Source: Dipteris shenzhenensis
Lineage: Eukaryota; Polypodiophyta; Polypodiopsida; Gleicheniales
DNA: 64,000 bases
NCBI GenBank assembly: GCA_047967505.1
Contig: CM106539.1
Reading direction: 5' to 3' (one strand)
The notes under the pieces were generated by a model, which was not told the DNA's origin, did not search any database, and was given only the letters and a program-made list of their open reading frames with translations. This document shows positions 8,904 through 17,930 of this stretch, one piece after another (within the stretch, counting starts at the first letter, position 1; each line of letters opens with the position of its first letter). The translations under genes and the position numbers were made by a program.

Positions 8904-9821
8904 AAGGAGGATGTGGAGGACATAGCAAGTGAAGAAGAATACGATGTAGACTACTCCCTCAATAAGATGAGTCATAAAAATATGAATCTATTGGAGCAGA
9001 TTGGAAGTTCATTCACTGCTATGTTGTTAATTCGACAACAACCTCATTTTTTTGAATTTGGTGAAGAAGAGATTTCAATCCTCTTGAATCCTAAGAATGA
9101 GGTTAATGTCAAAGTCATTACAACCATCCTCAGGTTTGATGCAGCCTTTTCCTTGGCTTTATACTTTGCTTATTTTGATTAAACCCAAGAAGCTAATACT
9201 TTTTTTTTAAATATAGTAATGTTATAGCAAATTTTCCGCAAAATATACAAAGCGTTTCATATATGCTCGATCCTCGTATTTCGGAAGTGCTTAGCAACAA
9301 AGAAGAAACCATAGAGAATGTTTGCAAGTGGTTGAAGCACGTTCCTATGAATGATGCACGAGTTATTTTTACAGCATATTATGAGAAGTAAGCATCAAAC
9401 CCTACTTGTTTTTTCTATTGCATTGCTAGAATTGTCTCAAACATAGTAATTATTCTTTATTGATAATGCAGCTCACATTGGAGTCTAGTAGTCGTGGACA
9501 TCCTTGCGAAGAAGTGCTTCTTTGCCAACTCAATGACATCCGTCCATGGCAATGTGTTAGAGTAAGTATAGTCTACACTTGTTGTCACTTCTTGACATGT
9601 AGATTGATATGCAATGCACATATTCACTGTTGTTATATGTTTTGATATGCAGATCAGCTCGAATATTAGTAGATGCTATCGACATAGTAATGCGGCAATG
9701 TGACTTGGCACAACAAATAGAGTATATAACATGTCAAGTATCACATCAAGAGAATAGCCACATCTATAATTGTGGATGGAGGGTGGGCTACGATTGCAGG
9801 CTTTCATGGCTCAGTGCAAAT
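8904..9821 (+). pseudogene. Ulp1-like peptidase module 2 of copy A, 3' part deleted
   Basis: Inferred exons are 8904-9133, 9217-9387, 9472-9561 and 9653-9821, in the same four-exon pattern and phases as module 1. Exon a opens with an acidic linker and then SSFTAMLLIRQQPHFFEFG. Exon b has SYMLDPRISEVLSNKEETI. Exon c has SHWSLVVVDILAKKCFFANS, again 17 residues from His to Asn. Exon d has HIYNCGWRVGYDC. The Gln is eight residues from the Cys here (QENSHIYNC), not six, so this module may be inactive. In copies B and C exon d runs on through CFLVLGQIFEIQND into module 3. Here it jumps after GGCTACGATTGC into the end of module 3 exon c. The fusion removes about 700 bp and puts module 3 out of frame. 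Confidence 0.6.
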
Positions 9822-9911
9822 GTAAGTATTCTATTAATCTGTTGTTACTTCTATATTATGTACCTTATGTGATAGACACACTAAGTTTTTTTAATATGTC
9901 ACGATGAGCAG

Positions 9912-10494
9912 GTCGATTGAGAAGTTGGTATCTGCTATCAGAGAAATAGGACAGTACAAAGACTTGGTAGACTTCCAAAAGCATTTAGTAGTAGAGCAGG
10001 AAGATGGGCATAGTTGTGGGTGGAGAGTTGCCTACAACTGCATGTTGATTTTCAAAGAAATTTTCTCACTTAAGACACAGATCTCATCGGAAGACTCTTT
10101 GGAGCTCAAATATTCAGAGGAGGATATACAATTATTTAGGGCTGAAATCATTCGAGACCTAATTGCTGCCATTAGAATACAACGTGCAACTGAAGCAATA
10201 CCAGAGCTTCCCTTTAAGGAAGAGGAGACCGAGTCTACTATGAAAGCACTGCACACTACAGAAGAAGTAGAGACCCAATGTACACCTACAGCACCACAGC
10301 CTCCACTGGAAGCATCAGAAGAGTTGCCACCGCCTCCGCTTGCATTTAAGGAAGAGGATACTGAGTCTACTCCAAAAGCACTACATACTATAGAAGAAGT
10401 AGAGACCGAGTGTACATCTACAGCACCACAGCCTCCATTGGAAGCATCCAAAGAGTTGCCACAGTCTCCACTAGAAGCATCACAAGAGTTGTGA
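9912..10494 (+). pseudogene. Ulp1-like peptidase module 3, last exon and Pro/Glu tail of copy A
   Basis: The acceptor is ATGAGCAG|GTCGATTG. The exon encodes SIEKLVSAIREIGQYKDLVD, then the catalytic VEQEDGHSCGWRVAYNCM (Gln to Cys 6 residues) and an acidic helical segment. After that comes a tail of two imperfect repeats built from KEEETESTMKALHTTEEVET and PTAPQPPLEASEELP, ending TGA at 10,492-10,494. Exons a to c of this module are missing in copy A, and splicing from the fused module 2 exon would hit TGA at once. An ATG (9904) in the acceptor region would open the frame, but nothing suggests it is used. Confidence 0.55.
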
Positions 10495-11639
10495 TGCATG
10501 TATGATGTTGTGTTTGTAGTTTTTATTGATTATACACCAATTTGTGACTTATTACTTAAGTGGCATAATCATGATATTTATATAATTTCTTTATGCACAC
10601 AATTTTATGATATGAATGTGTGATGATGTGATTATTTGGAAATAAATCCTTGTGTGATGAGAATTTTGATATGAATATGTGATGATGTAATATTTGTAAT
10701 ATAATTATTTCATGCACACAATTTTATGATATGAATGTGTGATGATGTGATTATTTGGAAATAAATCCTTGTGTGATGAGAATTTTGATATGAATATGTG
10801 ATGATGTAATATTTGTAATATATTTCTTCATGCACACAATTTTATGATATGAATGTGTGATGATGTGATTATTTGGAAATAAATCCTTGTGTGATGAGAA
10901 TTTTATTCAGTTGGACAGTCTCCACTCACGTAAAGTAGAGCATTCGCAATGCTTCTCTCACTTTATTCCAACCCTTATCCTTATCATCTCCACTCACTTA
11001 AAGTAGAGCATTCAATCTCCACTCGCTTTATTCCAACCCTTATCCTTATCATAGTGAACACATCGTGCCTCTCAGTTTATTCCAACCCTTATCCTTATCG
11101 TAGTGAACACATCGTGCCTTAGTGCACTTGTATTCTTCCATCCTAGTCCTTCCACAAACACTCTCTTATTTCTTACATCCTAGTCCTTCTGAGTATTTTG
11201 TATTCTTCTATCCTAGTCCTTCCGCAAACACTCTCAGAGTCTTCTTTCATCCATCCTGATAACCAAGTATTATTCTATCCTAGTTCTTCCACAAACACTC
11301 TCTTCTTTCATCCATCCTAGTGCTTCTCATTAACTTGTATTCTTCTATCCTAGTCCTTCTGCAAACACTCTCAGAGTCTTCTTTCATCCATCTTGATAAC
11401 CAAGTATTCTTCTATCCTAGTTCTTCCACAAACACTCTCTTCTTTCATCCATCCTAGTGCTTCTCATTAACTTGTATTCTTCTTGTATTCTTCTATCCTA
11501 GTCCTTCTGCGAACACTCTCAGAGTCTTCTTTCATCCATCTTGATAACCAAGTATTCTTCTATCCTAGTTCTTCTCTGTAGACACTCTCTTCTTTCTTGC
11601 ATCGTAGTCCATCTCCCTTTCTTTATCATCTCCCCACCC
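10495..11639 (+). repeat. Tandem repeats downstream of the peptidase region, copy A
   Basis: At 10,590-10,905 there are three copies of a ~118-bp AT-rich unit marked by GCACACAATTTTATGATATG and GTGATTATTTGGAAATAAATCC. This is followed by units with CTCCACTCACTTAAAGTAGAGCATTC. At 11,100-11,600 a ~50-60 bp minisatellite repeats TTCTTCTATCCTAGTCCTTC and CAAACACTCTC. Copies B (35,130-36,160) and C (54,150-53,100) have the same arrays with different unit numbers. The region may act as a 3' UTR or as a promoter for the small ORF that follows. Confidence 0.7.
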
Positions 11640-12092
11640 ATGGATGTCCTTGGCATTGTCGAAGACGTGGAGTTCGGAATTAACAATCTCAAAGAATGGA
11701 TTGCTGACCAAGGAGCACAGAGAGAGGCCAGAATTCGACAAGGTTCTCCTTTGACACACATGGAGAGAGAGGAATTTGCTGCACAAAGGCACACAGAGAG
11801 GGAGGAGACTCTCAAGATAGCAGACAGTGAAAGACTTCTAAGACATATGATAAAAGCATGACAAGATCTATTAGACTTCTTAAGTAACCTGCGTTATCGC
11901 AGCTCTCGTCATGGGCGATTTGATGCGGATGCTGAGAGAACAATAAGAGCCTCTCAGAGAAATTATAAAGAAACAATTTGTGATTGCTTAAACTTCTTCT
12001 TCGCATGTAATTATGTTGAGCATACAGCTATGGAGGCAGTGAAAGATTGGGTTGTTGAGAAGATAAGAGAGACCAATGATGAGATCTTCTAG
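11640..12092 (+). CDS. Small downstream ORF of copy A, 150 codons with one internal TGA
   Basis: The ATG at 11,640 opens MDVLGIVEDVEFGINNLKEW and reads 73 residues to TGA (11,859-11,861). The same frame then stays open to TAG at 12,090-12,092. The second half (SNLRYRSSRHGRFDADAERT, then NYKETICDCLNFFFACNYVE) is conserved as protein in B and C. All three copies carry the TGA at the same codon. B and C also carry an earlier CGA-to-TGA change after 32 codons. The product would be small, charged, alpha-helical and cytosolic; I do not recognise it. It lies about 1.1 kb after the peptidase stop and could be a separate transcript. Confidence 0.4.
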
Positions 12093-12578
12093 ACTTAGAT
12101 AAGAGAGACTGTATTAAGGTGTTTTTTGACACCATATGGCTTTGTATTAAGGTGTTTTTTGACACCATATGGCTTTGAGTAATATGATCTACTTCTTGTA
12201 CAAATGTGATGTTAAGATGATGTTAAGAGAGACTGTATTAAGGTGTTTTTTGACACCATATGGTTTTGAGTAATATGATCTACTTCTTTACAAATGTGAT
12301 GTGCTCTTTTTGAAATGTACTCTAGTTTTCATAACATGTCATGCCATTTTTTCTAATTTGATTTTTTAAAATCTTACTTTTTTGTCTCTTTTAACAATGT
12401 GATGTACTCTATTTTTAACATCTCACATCATTTTTTCTAATTTTATTTTTTAAAATCTTCCTTTTTGAATCAATGTTTTGTTTTATAAGAGCCTCTTTTT
12501 TTTAAAAGTTTTATCCAAAATTATCTCACAAAATGAATTTGGATAGTGCAAGAGTCCAAAATTAATGAAATAGGTGTT
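12093..12578 (+). repeat. 3' end region and terminus of copy A
   Basis: The region is AT-rich and noncoding. A segment containing GTATTAAGGTGTTTTTTGACACCATATGG is tandemly repeated (about 12,110-12,260), and its GGTGTTTTTTGACACC core is a small hairpin. Imperfect duplicates of TTTTTTCTAATTTGATTTTTTAAAATC follow. The terminus CCAAAATTAATGAAATAGG then TGTT ends at about 12,578, where copies B and C stop resembling it. No polyadenylation claim is made. Confidence 0.55.
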
Positions 12579-12885
12579 TAATCCTAATCTTGAAGGTATT
12601 ATCTCTGCTCTCCAAGAAGAAGAAAGGCATATGGAGCTCAGGAAAGGCAATGACACTGTTTATGCTATAAAAGTCCAGAAGGGCAAATATACCCCTTGCA
12701 ATCACTGTGGAAAGACAAATCACCTTTCAAAGGACTGCTTCAAAATTAATCCATGCAAGCACTGTGGCAAGAACAACCATAATGAGAAGTTTTGCAAAGC
12801 CAAAGAAAAGACAGAAAATGCAAATCTACTTTCAGTTGATAAGCCTCCACAAGATGAGGCATCCTTTGAAGATTATGCATTTTAA
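12579..12885 (+). pseudogene. LTR-retrotransposon gag fragment with two zinc knuckles
   Basis: This starts abruptly at the copy A terminus, so it is 5'-truncated. It encodes NLEGIISALQEEERHMELRK, then two CCHC zinc knuckles of spacing CX2CX4HX4C: CNHCGKTNHLSKDC and CKHCGKNNHNEKFC. A short acidic end follows with TAA at 12,883-12,885. Such knuckles bind RNA in the retrotransposon capsid. The style (EEERHMELRK before the knuckles) fits plant Ty1/copia gag. No protease, integrase or reverse transcriptase follows. It was probably part of the element whose LTR begins near 13,260. Confidence 0.75.
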
Positions 12886-13244
12886 AACATCTCTATGTAT
12901 GCTCTAGATCTCTCTTTTTATGTCAAGGTACTCAGCCTGGATAGTCCTCCAAAATGAATGAAAATAAACTATTATGTTTTTTGTGTTTTGTAAACACCTC
13001 TGGTCACCTTATGATGTAGGCCATGTGTATGTTTTGTTCCATGGTACCTCCTGCAGACATTGTGTGCATGTACATGCAGAGGAGATAACCATTGGAAGGT
13101 CTTTTTATATCCCTTTTTGTTTACCTTACACCCAAGGGAACCCTTGCTAGCATGAGAACCTAGCCATAGATTAATCCTTGACCACCATGAGATGGCATGA
13201 GAAACTATGAGACTAGATGTATCCTTGACATAGCGTGAGGCATT
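12886..13244. other. Non-coding tail of the gag fragment
   Basis: No open frame of note. It lies between the gag stop and the polypurine tract and is probably internal retroelement sequence that has lost pol. Confidence 0.4.
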
Positions 13245-13249
13245 TCCTT

Positions 13250-13530
13250 GAGGGGGGGTTTGATGGGATATCTCAAGGTGTATGCCTCAGGCACACCTTA
13301 TGTTTCTATGTGTGAGTGCTAGAGGCACAGTTAGGTGCCCACAAGCACAGTTAGGTGGTGGAAAAGCCACATAGGATGATTGAGAGAATCTAGGAGCAGA
13401 TTGAGGAGATGATTATGGAGCTCTGAAGTCATCAATGATGTCAGTGAGCATGTCTGAGGTGCCTACTTAAGGACCTCACTCTTCTTCATTCTACAAGCAA
13501 GTGAGTTTGTGTCCACTCTTTCCTTTCCTT
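13250..13530 (+). mobile_element. Probable polypurine tract and 3' LTR start of the gag-bearing element
   Basis: CTTGAGGGGGGG (about 13,248-13,259) looks like a polypurine tract. It is followed by TTTGATGGGATATCTCAAGG, a plausible LTR start. Further on are GGCACAGTTAGGTG repeats and the transcript-like CCTACTTAAGGACCTCACTC. The right LTR end is not resolved, and I found no matching 5' LTR. Confidence 0.4.
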
Positions 13531-14039
13531 TCAGCTACCAACAAAAATGTACGCATTGTACCTTCCACGTGGCACATACCAAATTAGTTCAAACCAAATC
13601 TCGCGTGGATGTATGTCTAGGGTGGCCTAAGAGTCGTGCAAAGTTTCATCCCCAACAGATAAGTCCACACGCGTATTTCGTTAGTACGTGCACAAATTTT
13701 CTTAGTCACATTTTTAAAATGTCCTAAAGCACAAAACAAATTACAACATTACTACTAATAAACAATTTTTTGTTTTACAAACACAACAAATCCCATTGAG
13801 AAGACATCGGACATCATGTATAAAATAGAATCTAATACAAGGATGTGTATGAACATGTATACAGCCATCAGAGTGAAATACAAAATATGAGTCCATGAAA
13901 ATTACAATGGTACGGTCACACAGTGAGCCTATACGTATCGAATACAAAAATGTGTAATCAACTAGTGATACCCAATAAAAATCAATCTGATCAACTGATG
14001 ATCCCAAAAAATATGATATGTAATGTGCTACTCCTCAGG
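13531..14039. other. Unassigned stretch
   Basis: AT-rich with no convincing coding region or repeat. It lies between the LTR-like segment and the 3' end of the minus-strand transposase-like pseudogene. Nothing else is seen. Confidence 0.4.
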
Positions 14040-17008
14040 ATCAGCTCTCATGCCAAAAGTTGCAAGTATGCTCTCGTGATCCGCCACTGCAAGGCGCCAT
14101 CGTGGAGTGGATGTCGCCTTGCGAGTGCGAACACAACTCAAAGTAATCTTGATCCCAACAACAAGATGAGAATACATGTATGCCTCCTGATCCGCCATAT
14201 ACTCCTGGAACTCAATATAGCAACCACGCCTCTATATTTGCTAAAAATAGTGGCCACCTATGATCATGCTATGAGCATTGAAGTGCATCCCATGCCCATC
14301 CACTGTATCCTCATTCAGCACACTCTTCAGCATAGAGCATCGCAACAAGTAATAATCCACACCCTCCTCATTGCCCTTCGAAGCAATAACCGCGAAGATA
14401 TCACCAATACGCAAAATATCTGTAAACTGGTCATAATCTTTAGAGGAACTGAATCCCGCATCCTGATCATCATGTATCTCCTCTCAAGGCTAGAAGGGAG
14501 AAAGCACTCGCCGTACCCATGGATCGGCCCATGGTATCATGGAGCACCCTCCCCAATCATCATCAATGCATGCAGAGCAAAAACATGCAAACCGTCGAGA
14601 AAAGATCGCAGGGTGAGACTCACCTACACTCTTGATGGAATGGAAATCAAGAGTGCCAGGCACAGAACGACAATCAAAAGGCCTAGACCAATCAAGACTC
14701 CCAATGTCCACGCACCAAAAATACCGGCTCACCACCCTATCGTCATGCGACTGAAATGAGGAGATAGCACTAGTGGTGGCTGCACCACTGCACCACATCA
14801 TGTGCATCCTTGAAGCGATCGGCACTGTGACGCAACTGGTATCGATGCAAAGCACGCTTCACACAAGCACCTGCACCATCGTGCTCTCCCTGACCATGCC
14901 CTATCTCGAAGTAGCTCCATGTGATCAGAATGCCTGCCTCATGGTGCCATCTGCAGAACCAATAAAACTGTCTAGCGGATTTGAACTGACCACCGCAGCC
15001 GTCTGACCAGATCCAGCACCGCTGCCATGTGACACCATGATCCCTCAAGAAACTATCATGCAAAGTGAAGCAATGCTGCACAAAATGGGCATCATGCGAT
15101 CGATCATCACTAATGTAGAAGTGATACTCTTGCACAATGACACGTGAGTCCATGGTGCTATCAATGCCATCCACATGAGCCTGTGCATGATGATAGCTAA
15201 TAAGCACAAATATAGCAACCTGCAATATGGCATTGAAAAAAAATATGACTATTGAAATAATTCAATATAATGAGGCAGGGAAAAAATCAATACTCAATCA
15301 CACGTCACCTATTCCGAGAAATAATACTCCGATTAGATCTCATGCTGTGGTGCAAAGGTGTAATTATTTGCAAAGTCCACCACTGAGACAACCACCCCTG
15401 TAGGAAATGTCCTCAAACATGCACGGAACTAACGATCCTCCCATTTCGCAGTGTGCGAGTGGCGTATGTAGCGGTACAGCTTCCCTCAAAAACTGTCAAT
15501 GAATACAACACGTGGTGTCTCCTTCCCCATAAGTTGCAACCTCCTCGACTGTGCACCACCATCTAATGTCAAGGTACTATACTCATACTGCTGCCAATGA
15601 ACCATCTGCACATCACAAGTATCTAGTGCAACTCGTGGCACTCTAGCAAAGTCACCACACAAAGTACACATGCCTTCCACACAATCAAGGGAGTGGAATA
15701 AAGCATCACCATCTCGTGTACACAATATGGAATGAATGAAGTCACGAGGGCTATAGGAACCACTCCCCTATGACCATCAAGGGAACGGAATACGTCATAC
15801 ATCAATCGAAAATCCGCATGGTAGTGACAACAGCATGTGTCACACTCCTGAGAGCATCGCACAAACCATGGCTTGCATCGCTCAAATGACCTCTACCCAA
15901 TCTTGAACTCCGGGTGCGCCTCTACAAACTGAGTGTACAACTCAGTCTGGGTACACTCCAAAAAACATGCACCATGCTCAATGTACACACCACGTGACAC
16001 CCTCTTCCGCAATGCCTTCTTGAACACCGGGGATGCCCTGGAATGCTCATCCCAAAACTGTTGTATGAAGGACCTAGTGGAATCATCCAACAATCACTGC
16101 GAGGTGCACGACCACTCGAAGCCCAAAGAGCATCAGTATCACTATCCTCTAGACTCTGCCTCCTAATGATGCCTGCTCGCAATGTGCGTGGTGCAATCTG
16201 AAGAAGACGTGAAGCGGTACACACATGGCCTATCATAAGAGGTCTACTAATGGCAGCCACAATAGCATGATGTGCTACCAAGGCATCACTAGAGTTCCTA
16301 TGCTTAATAGAAGCATAGGAACATCGAACACTGCTAAGGACCTCACTAGATACAACCCTATCTCTACGTGCACCAAGACCAGCAAGCCTCCTACACTCTA
16401 CCAAGTCAGGGTTATCAATCAGGGATGTGAGAAGAGAAGACTGTGAAGTTGGCATGAGGTCACAAAAAAAAGACTGCACAATCTTGCTAGTACGATGACG
16501 GATAGTGGACTTCGGCAAGTCACGTCGTGAAGCAACACTGCTGCTACAAGGTGGGGCAAGGGGATCAATGGGAGATGGTAGGGTGGACAGGGGAAGGGAG
16601 GCACCAAGGGGAGCAGGGGGAGGGGGAGGGGGAGGGGGAGGGGGAGGGGGGAGGGTGGAGGGGAAGAGGTAGAGGTGGAGGCCAAAATGTAGGTGGCTAG
16701 GGGAAGGGCGGAGGCTAGAGGTAGGGGAGTGGATGAGGATGGGGGGACAATGGAGGTGGGGGTGGGGGTGGGGGTGGAGGTGGGGGTGGAGGTGGGATGT
16801 AGAGATAGAGGTGGAGGTGGATCAGTGGTGGCAACACGAGCTCGAGCTCCAGAGGCTCTCTTGCACTCACGAGCCTTCCGCTTGCGCTCCTCGTCAATGA
16901 GATTTGGGGGGGGGTTCCTACATCTTTGACTCTACTAGCTCTACAGCTTTGAGAACCCATTCTCAATGAAAGTAGGATGGAAGGTGTGACAAAGCGATGA
17001 GGAGGCAA
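14040..17008 (-). pseudogene. Decayed transposase-like gene of the DGCxGQFK type
   Basis: Read on the minus strand, coding similarity continues across several frames. In order there is a Pro-rich N-terminus (17,008-16,715) and a frame with IEHGACFLECTQTELYTQF (16,093-15,893). Next is a Cys-rich patch CSQECDTCCCHYHADFRLMY (about 15,850-15,800). The core SDGCGGQFKSARQFYWFCRW and GHGQGEHDGAGACVKRALHR follows (15,225-14,770). A Cys motif CFCSACIDDDWGGC comes next (about 14,600-14,550), then a BAH-like GDIFAVIASKGNEEGVDYY (about 14,430-14,370). I recall this combination from uncharacterised repetitive plant and animal proteins; the Asp and Glu suggest an RNase H-like transposase fold, which is inference. 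Frameshifts separate the blocks, so it is dead. Confidence 0.6.
16600..16830. repeat. G-rich minisatellite in the N-terminal part of the pseudogene
   Basis: GGGGGA repeats (about 16,610-16,660) and GGTGGGGGT repeats (16,750-16,800) encode Pro-rich runs on the minus strand. This is likely slippage inside the low-complexity N-terminus. Confidence 0.7.
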
Positions 17009-17147
17009 GAATGGCTAAGAATGGGTGAAATGAACCAAAACATGGTGTCTTATAGAGAGCCTCAACTCATCCACTAGATTGCTCTTCATTATTATTGGTG
17101 GAGAGGTGCTAAGATTGAAACTAATTGGCTAAGTTTTGTACCTTCAA

Positions 17148-17332
17148 ATACCTCGATCGAGGTATGCTATGCCCAGATCATATACCTTGATCAGATCATA
17201 TACCTCGATCGAGGTATTCAATGCATTACGCATGTATAAACCTCGATCGAGGTACCCCTCGGTCATCCTCCATCATATACCTCGATCGAGGTATTGTATG
17301 CCTCACATAGGTCATATACCTCGATCGAGGTA
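17148..17332. repeat. Array of 16-bp palindromes TACCTCGATCGAGGTA
   Basis: Perfect palindromes lie at 17,149-17,164, 17,201-17,216, 17,278-17,293 and 17,317-17,332. One has a single mismatch (AACCTCGATCGAGGTA, 17,239-17,254), and one is degenerate (TACCTTGATCAGATCA, about 17,183). The last four are spaced 38-39 bp apart, with unrelated spacers ending in CATATA or similar. The array is 140-320 bp upstream of the minus-strand pseudogene start, so it could be a regulatory or transposase-binding array, or a small satellite. Confidence 0.85.
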
Positions 17333-17354
17333 TTCTATGCCTTGCACATTGTGA

Positions 17355-17590
17355 TGTGTATACATGTGGCTGATGTGGCACCATGCATGGTCATGATGTG
17401 GCAATATAGTCTCTTCCATGACATGGAAAGGTGATGTGGCATGATGAGTTGGCATTCATGAGGTGGTAGATTGACATGGCAAATTGAGGTGGAGGGATTG
17501 GTGACGTGGCAAGGTTGAGGAGGTATGCCAAGGTATGATGACATGGCTCATGATGTGGAATGATGAGGTGGCACATGTGGCAGCACGTGT
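17355..17590. repeat. Short GATGTGGCA/GAGGTGGCA repeats
   Basis: Irregular units of about 15-25 bp carry TGATGTGGCA, CATGACATGG and ATGAGGTGGCA. No coding potential. They separate the palindrome array from the satellite fragment. Confidence 0.6.
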
Positions 17591-17930
17591 GGTATGCTTT
17601 ACATAGTAGATTGAGTATTAAATACCCTTGGTGTCATGTACAACTGTCAAAAAACACGATCCTAGGATGGGGATGCAACTTTGCACACAAGTCAATACTG
17701 CCTAGGTTGCGGAACGTGCAAAGTCTTGTGTCCATTGGATATGCTTTGCATAGTCGATCGCACATTATACACCATTTTGTTCCTAGTGTTATGCACAATT
17801 GTCATAAAATACGTTTGGAGGTGTGTTATCCGAACAAGTACTTATGGGATGGGTGCACCAATTTGTATGCAAGTCAATACAACCTAGGTTGAGGCATGTA
17901 CAAAGTTTTGTGCCCATCGGAGAAATGTAG
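17590..17930 (-). repeat. Two inverted monomers of the ~181-bp satellite
   Basis: The reverse complement matches the satellite at 61,437-64,000, with the same landmarks: AACCTAGG, GTCAATACAAC or GTCAATACTGC, GGTGTGTTATCC, CAAGTACTTATGGGATGGG and GGATATGCTTTGCATAGTCGATCG. About two monomers remain, flanked by unrelated repeats. Confidence 0.75.

Larger units (their letters stand above)
961..12578 (+). mobile_element. Copy A of a ~12 kb unknown element family with three Ulp1-like modules
   Basis: Comparison with copies B (24,246-36,970) and C (61,436-52,210, inverted) defines this element. In order it holds a leader, a GA-rich first intron, ORF1, ORF2, ORF3, exons for Ulp1-like peptidase modules, a Pro/Glu tail, tandem repeats, a small ORF and a 3' terminus. 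The right end is sharp: all copies share sequence up to CCAAAATTAATGAAATAGG plus TGTT and then diverge. The left end is not sharp, because it merges into G-rich repeats; 961 is where similarity to B, C and D starts. I see no terminal inverted repeats, no long terminal repeats and no target duplication. This copy has the best ORF2/ORF3 but has lost its TATA box and part of modules 2 and 3. Confidence 0.75.

Noticed and set aside
7341-10494. Polinton/Maverick or adenovirus-like element based on the cysteine protease
   Set aside because: No protein-primed DNA polymerase B, packaging ATPase, capsid or retroviral-type integrase pattern is visible; the peptidase spacing fits Ulp1 better.
961-12578. 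Helitron or LTR retrotransposon identity for the element family
   Set aside because: The terminus lacks CTRR and a terminal hairpin, and no Rep/helicase is seen. No long terminal repeats, primer site or polypurine tract bound copies A-C.
13923-14759. 278-codon plus-strand open frame
   Set aside because: Antisense shadow of the minus-strand transposase-like pseudogene, whose minus-strand reading has recognisable Cys and Asp/Glu motifs.
17148-17332. CRISPR array
   Set aside because: The repeats are 16-bp palindromes with 22-36 base spacers in a plant context, with no cas genes and irregular spacing at one end.
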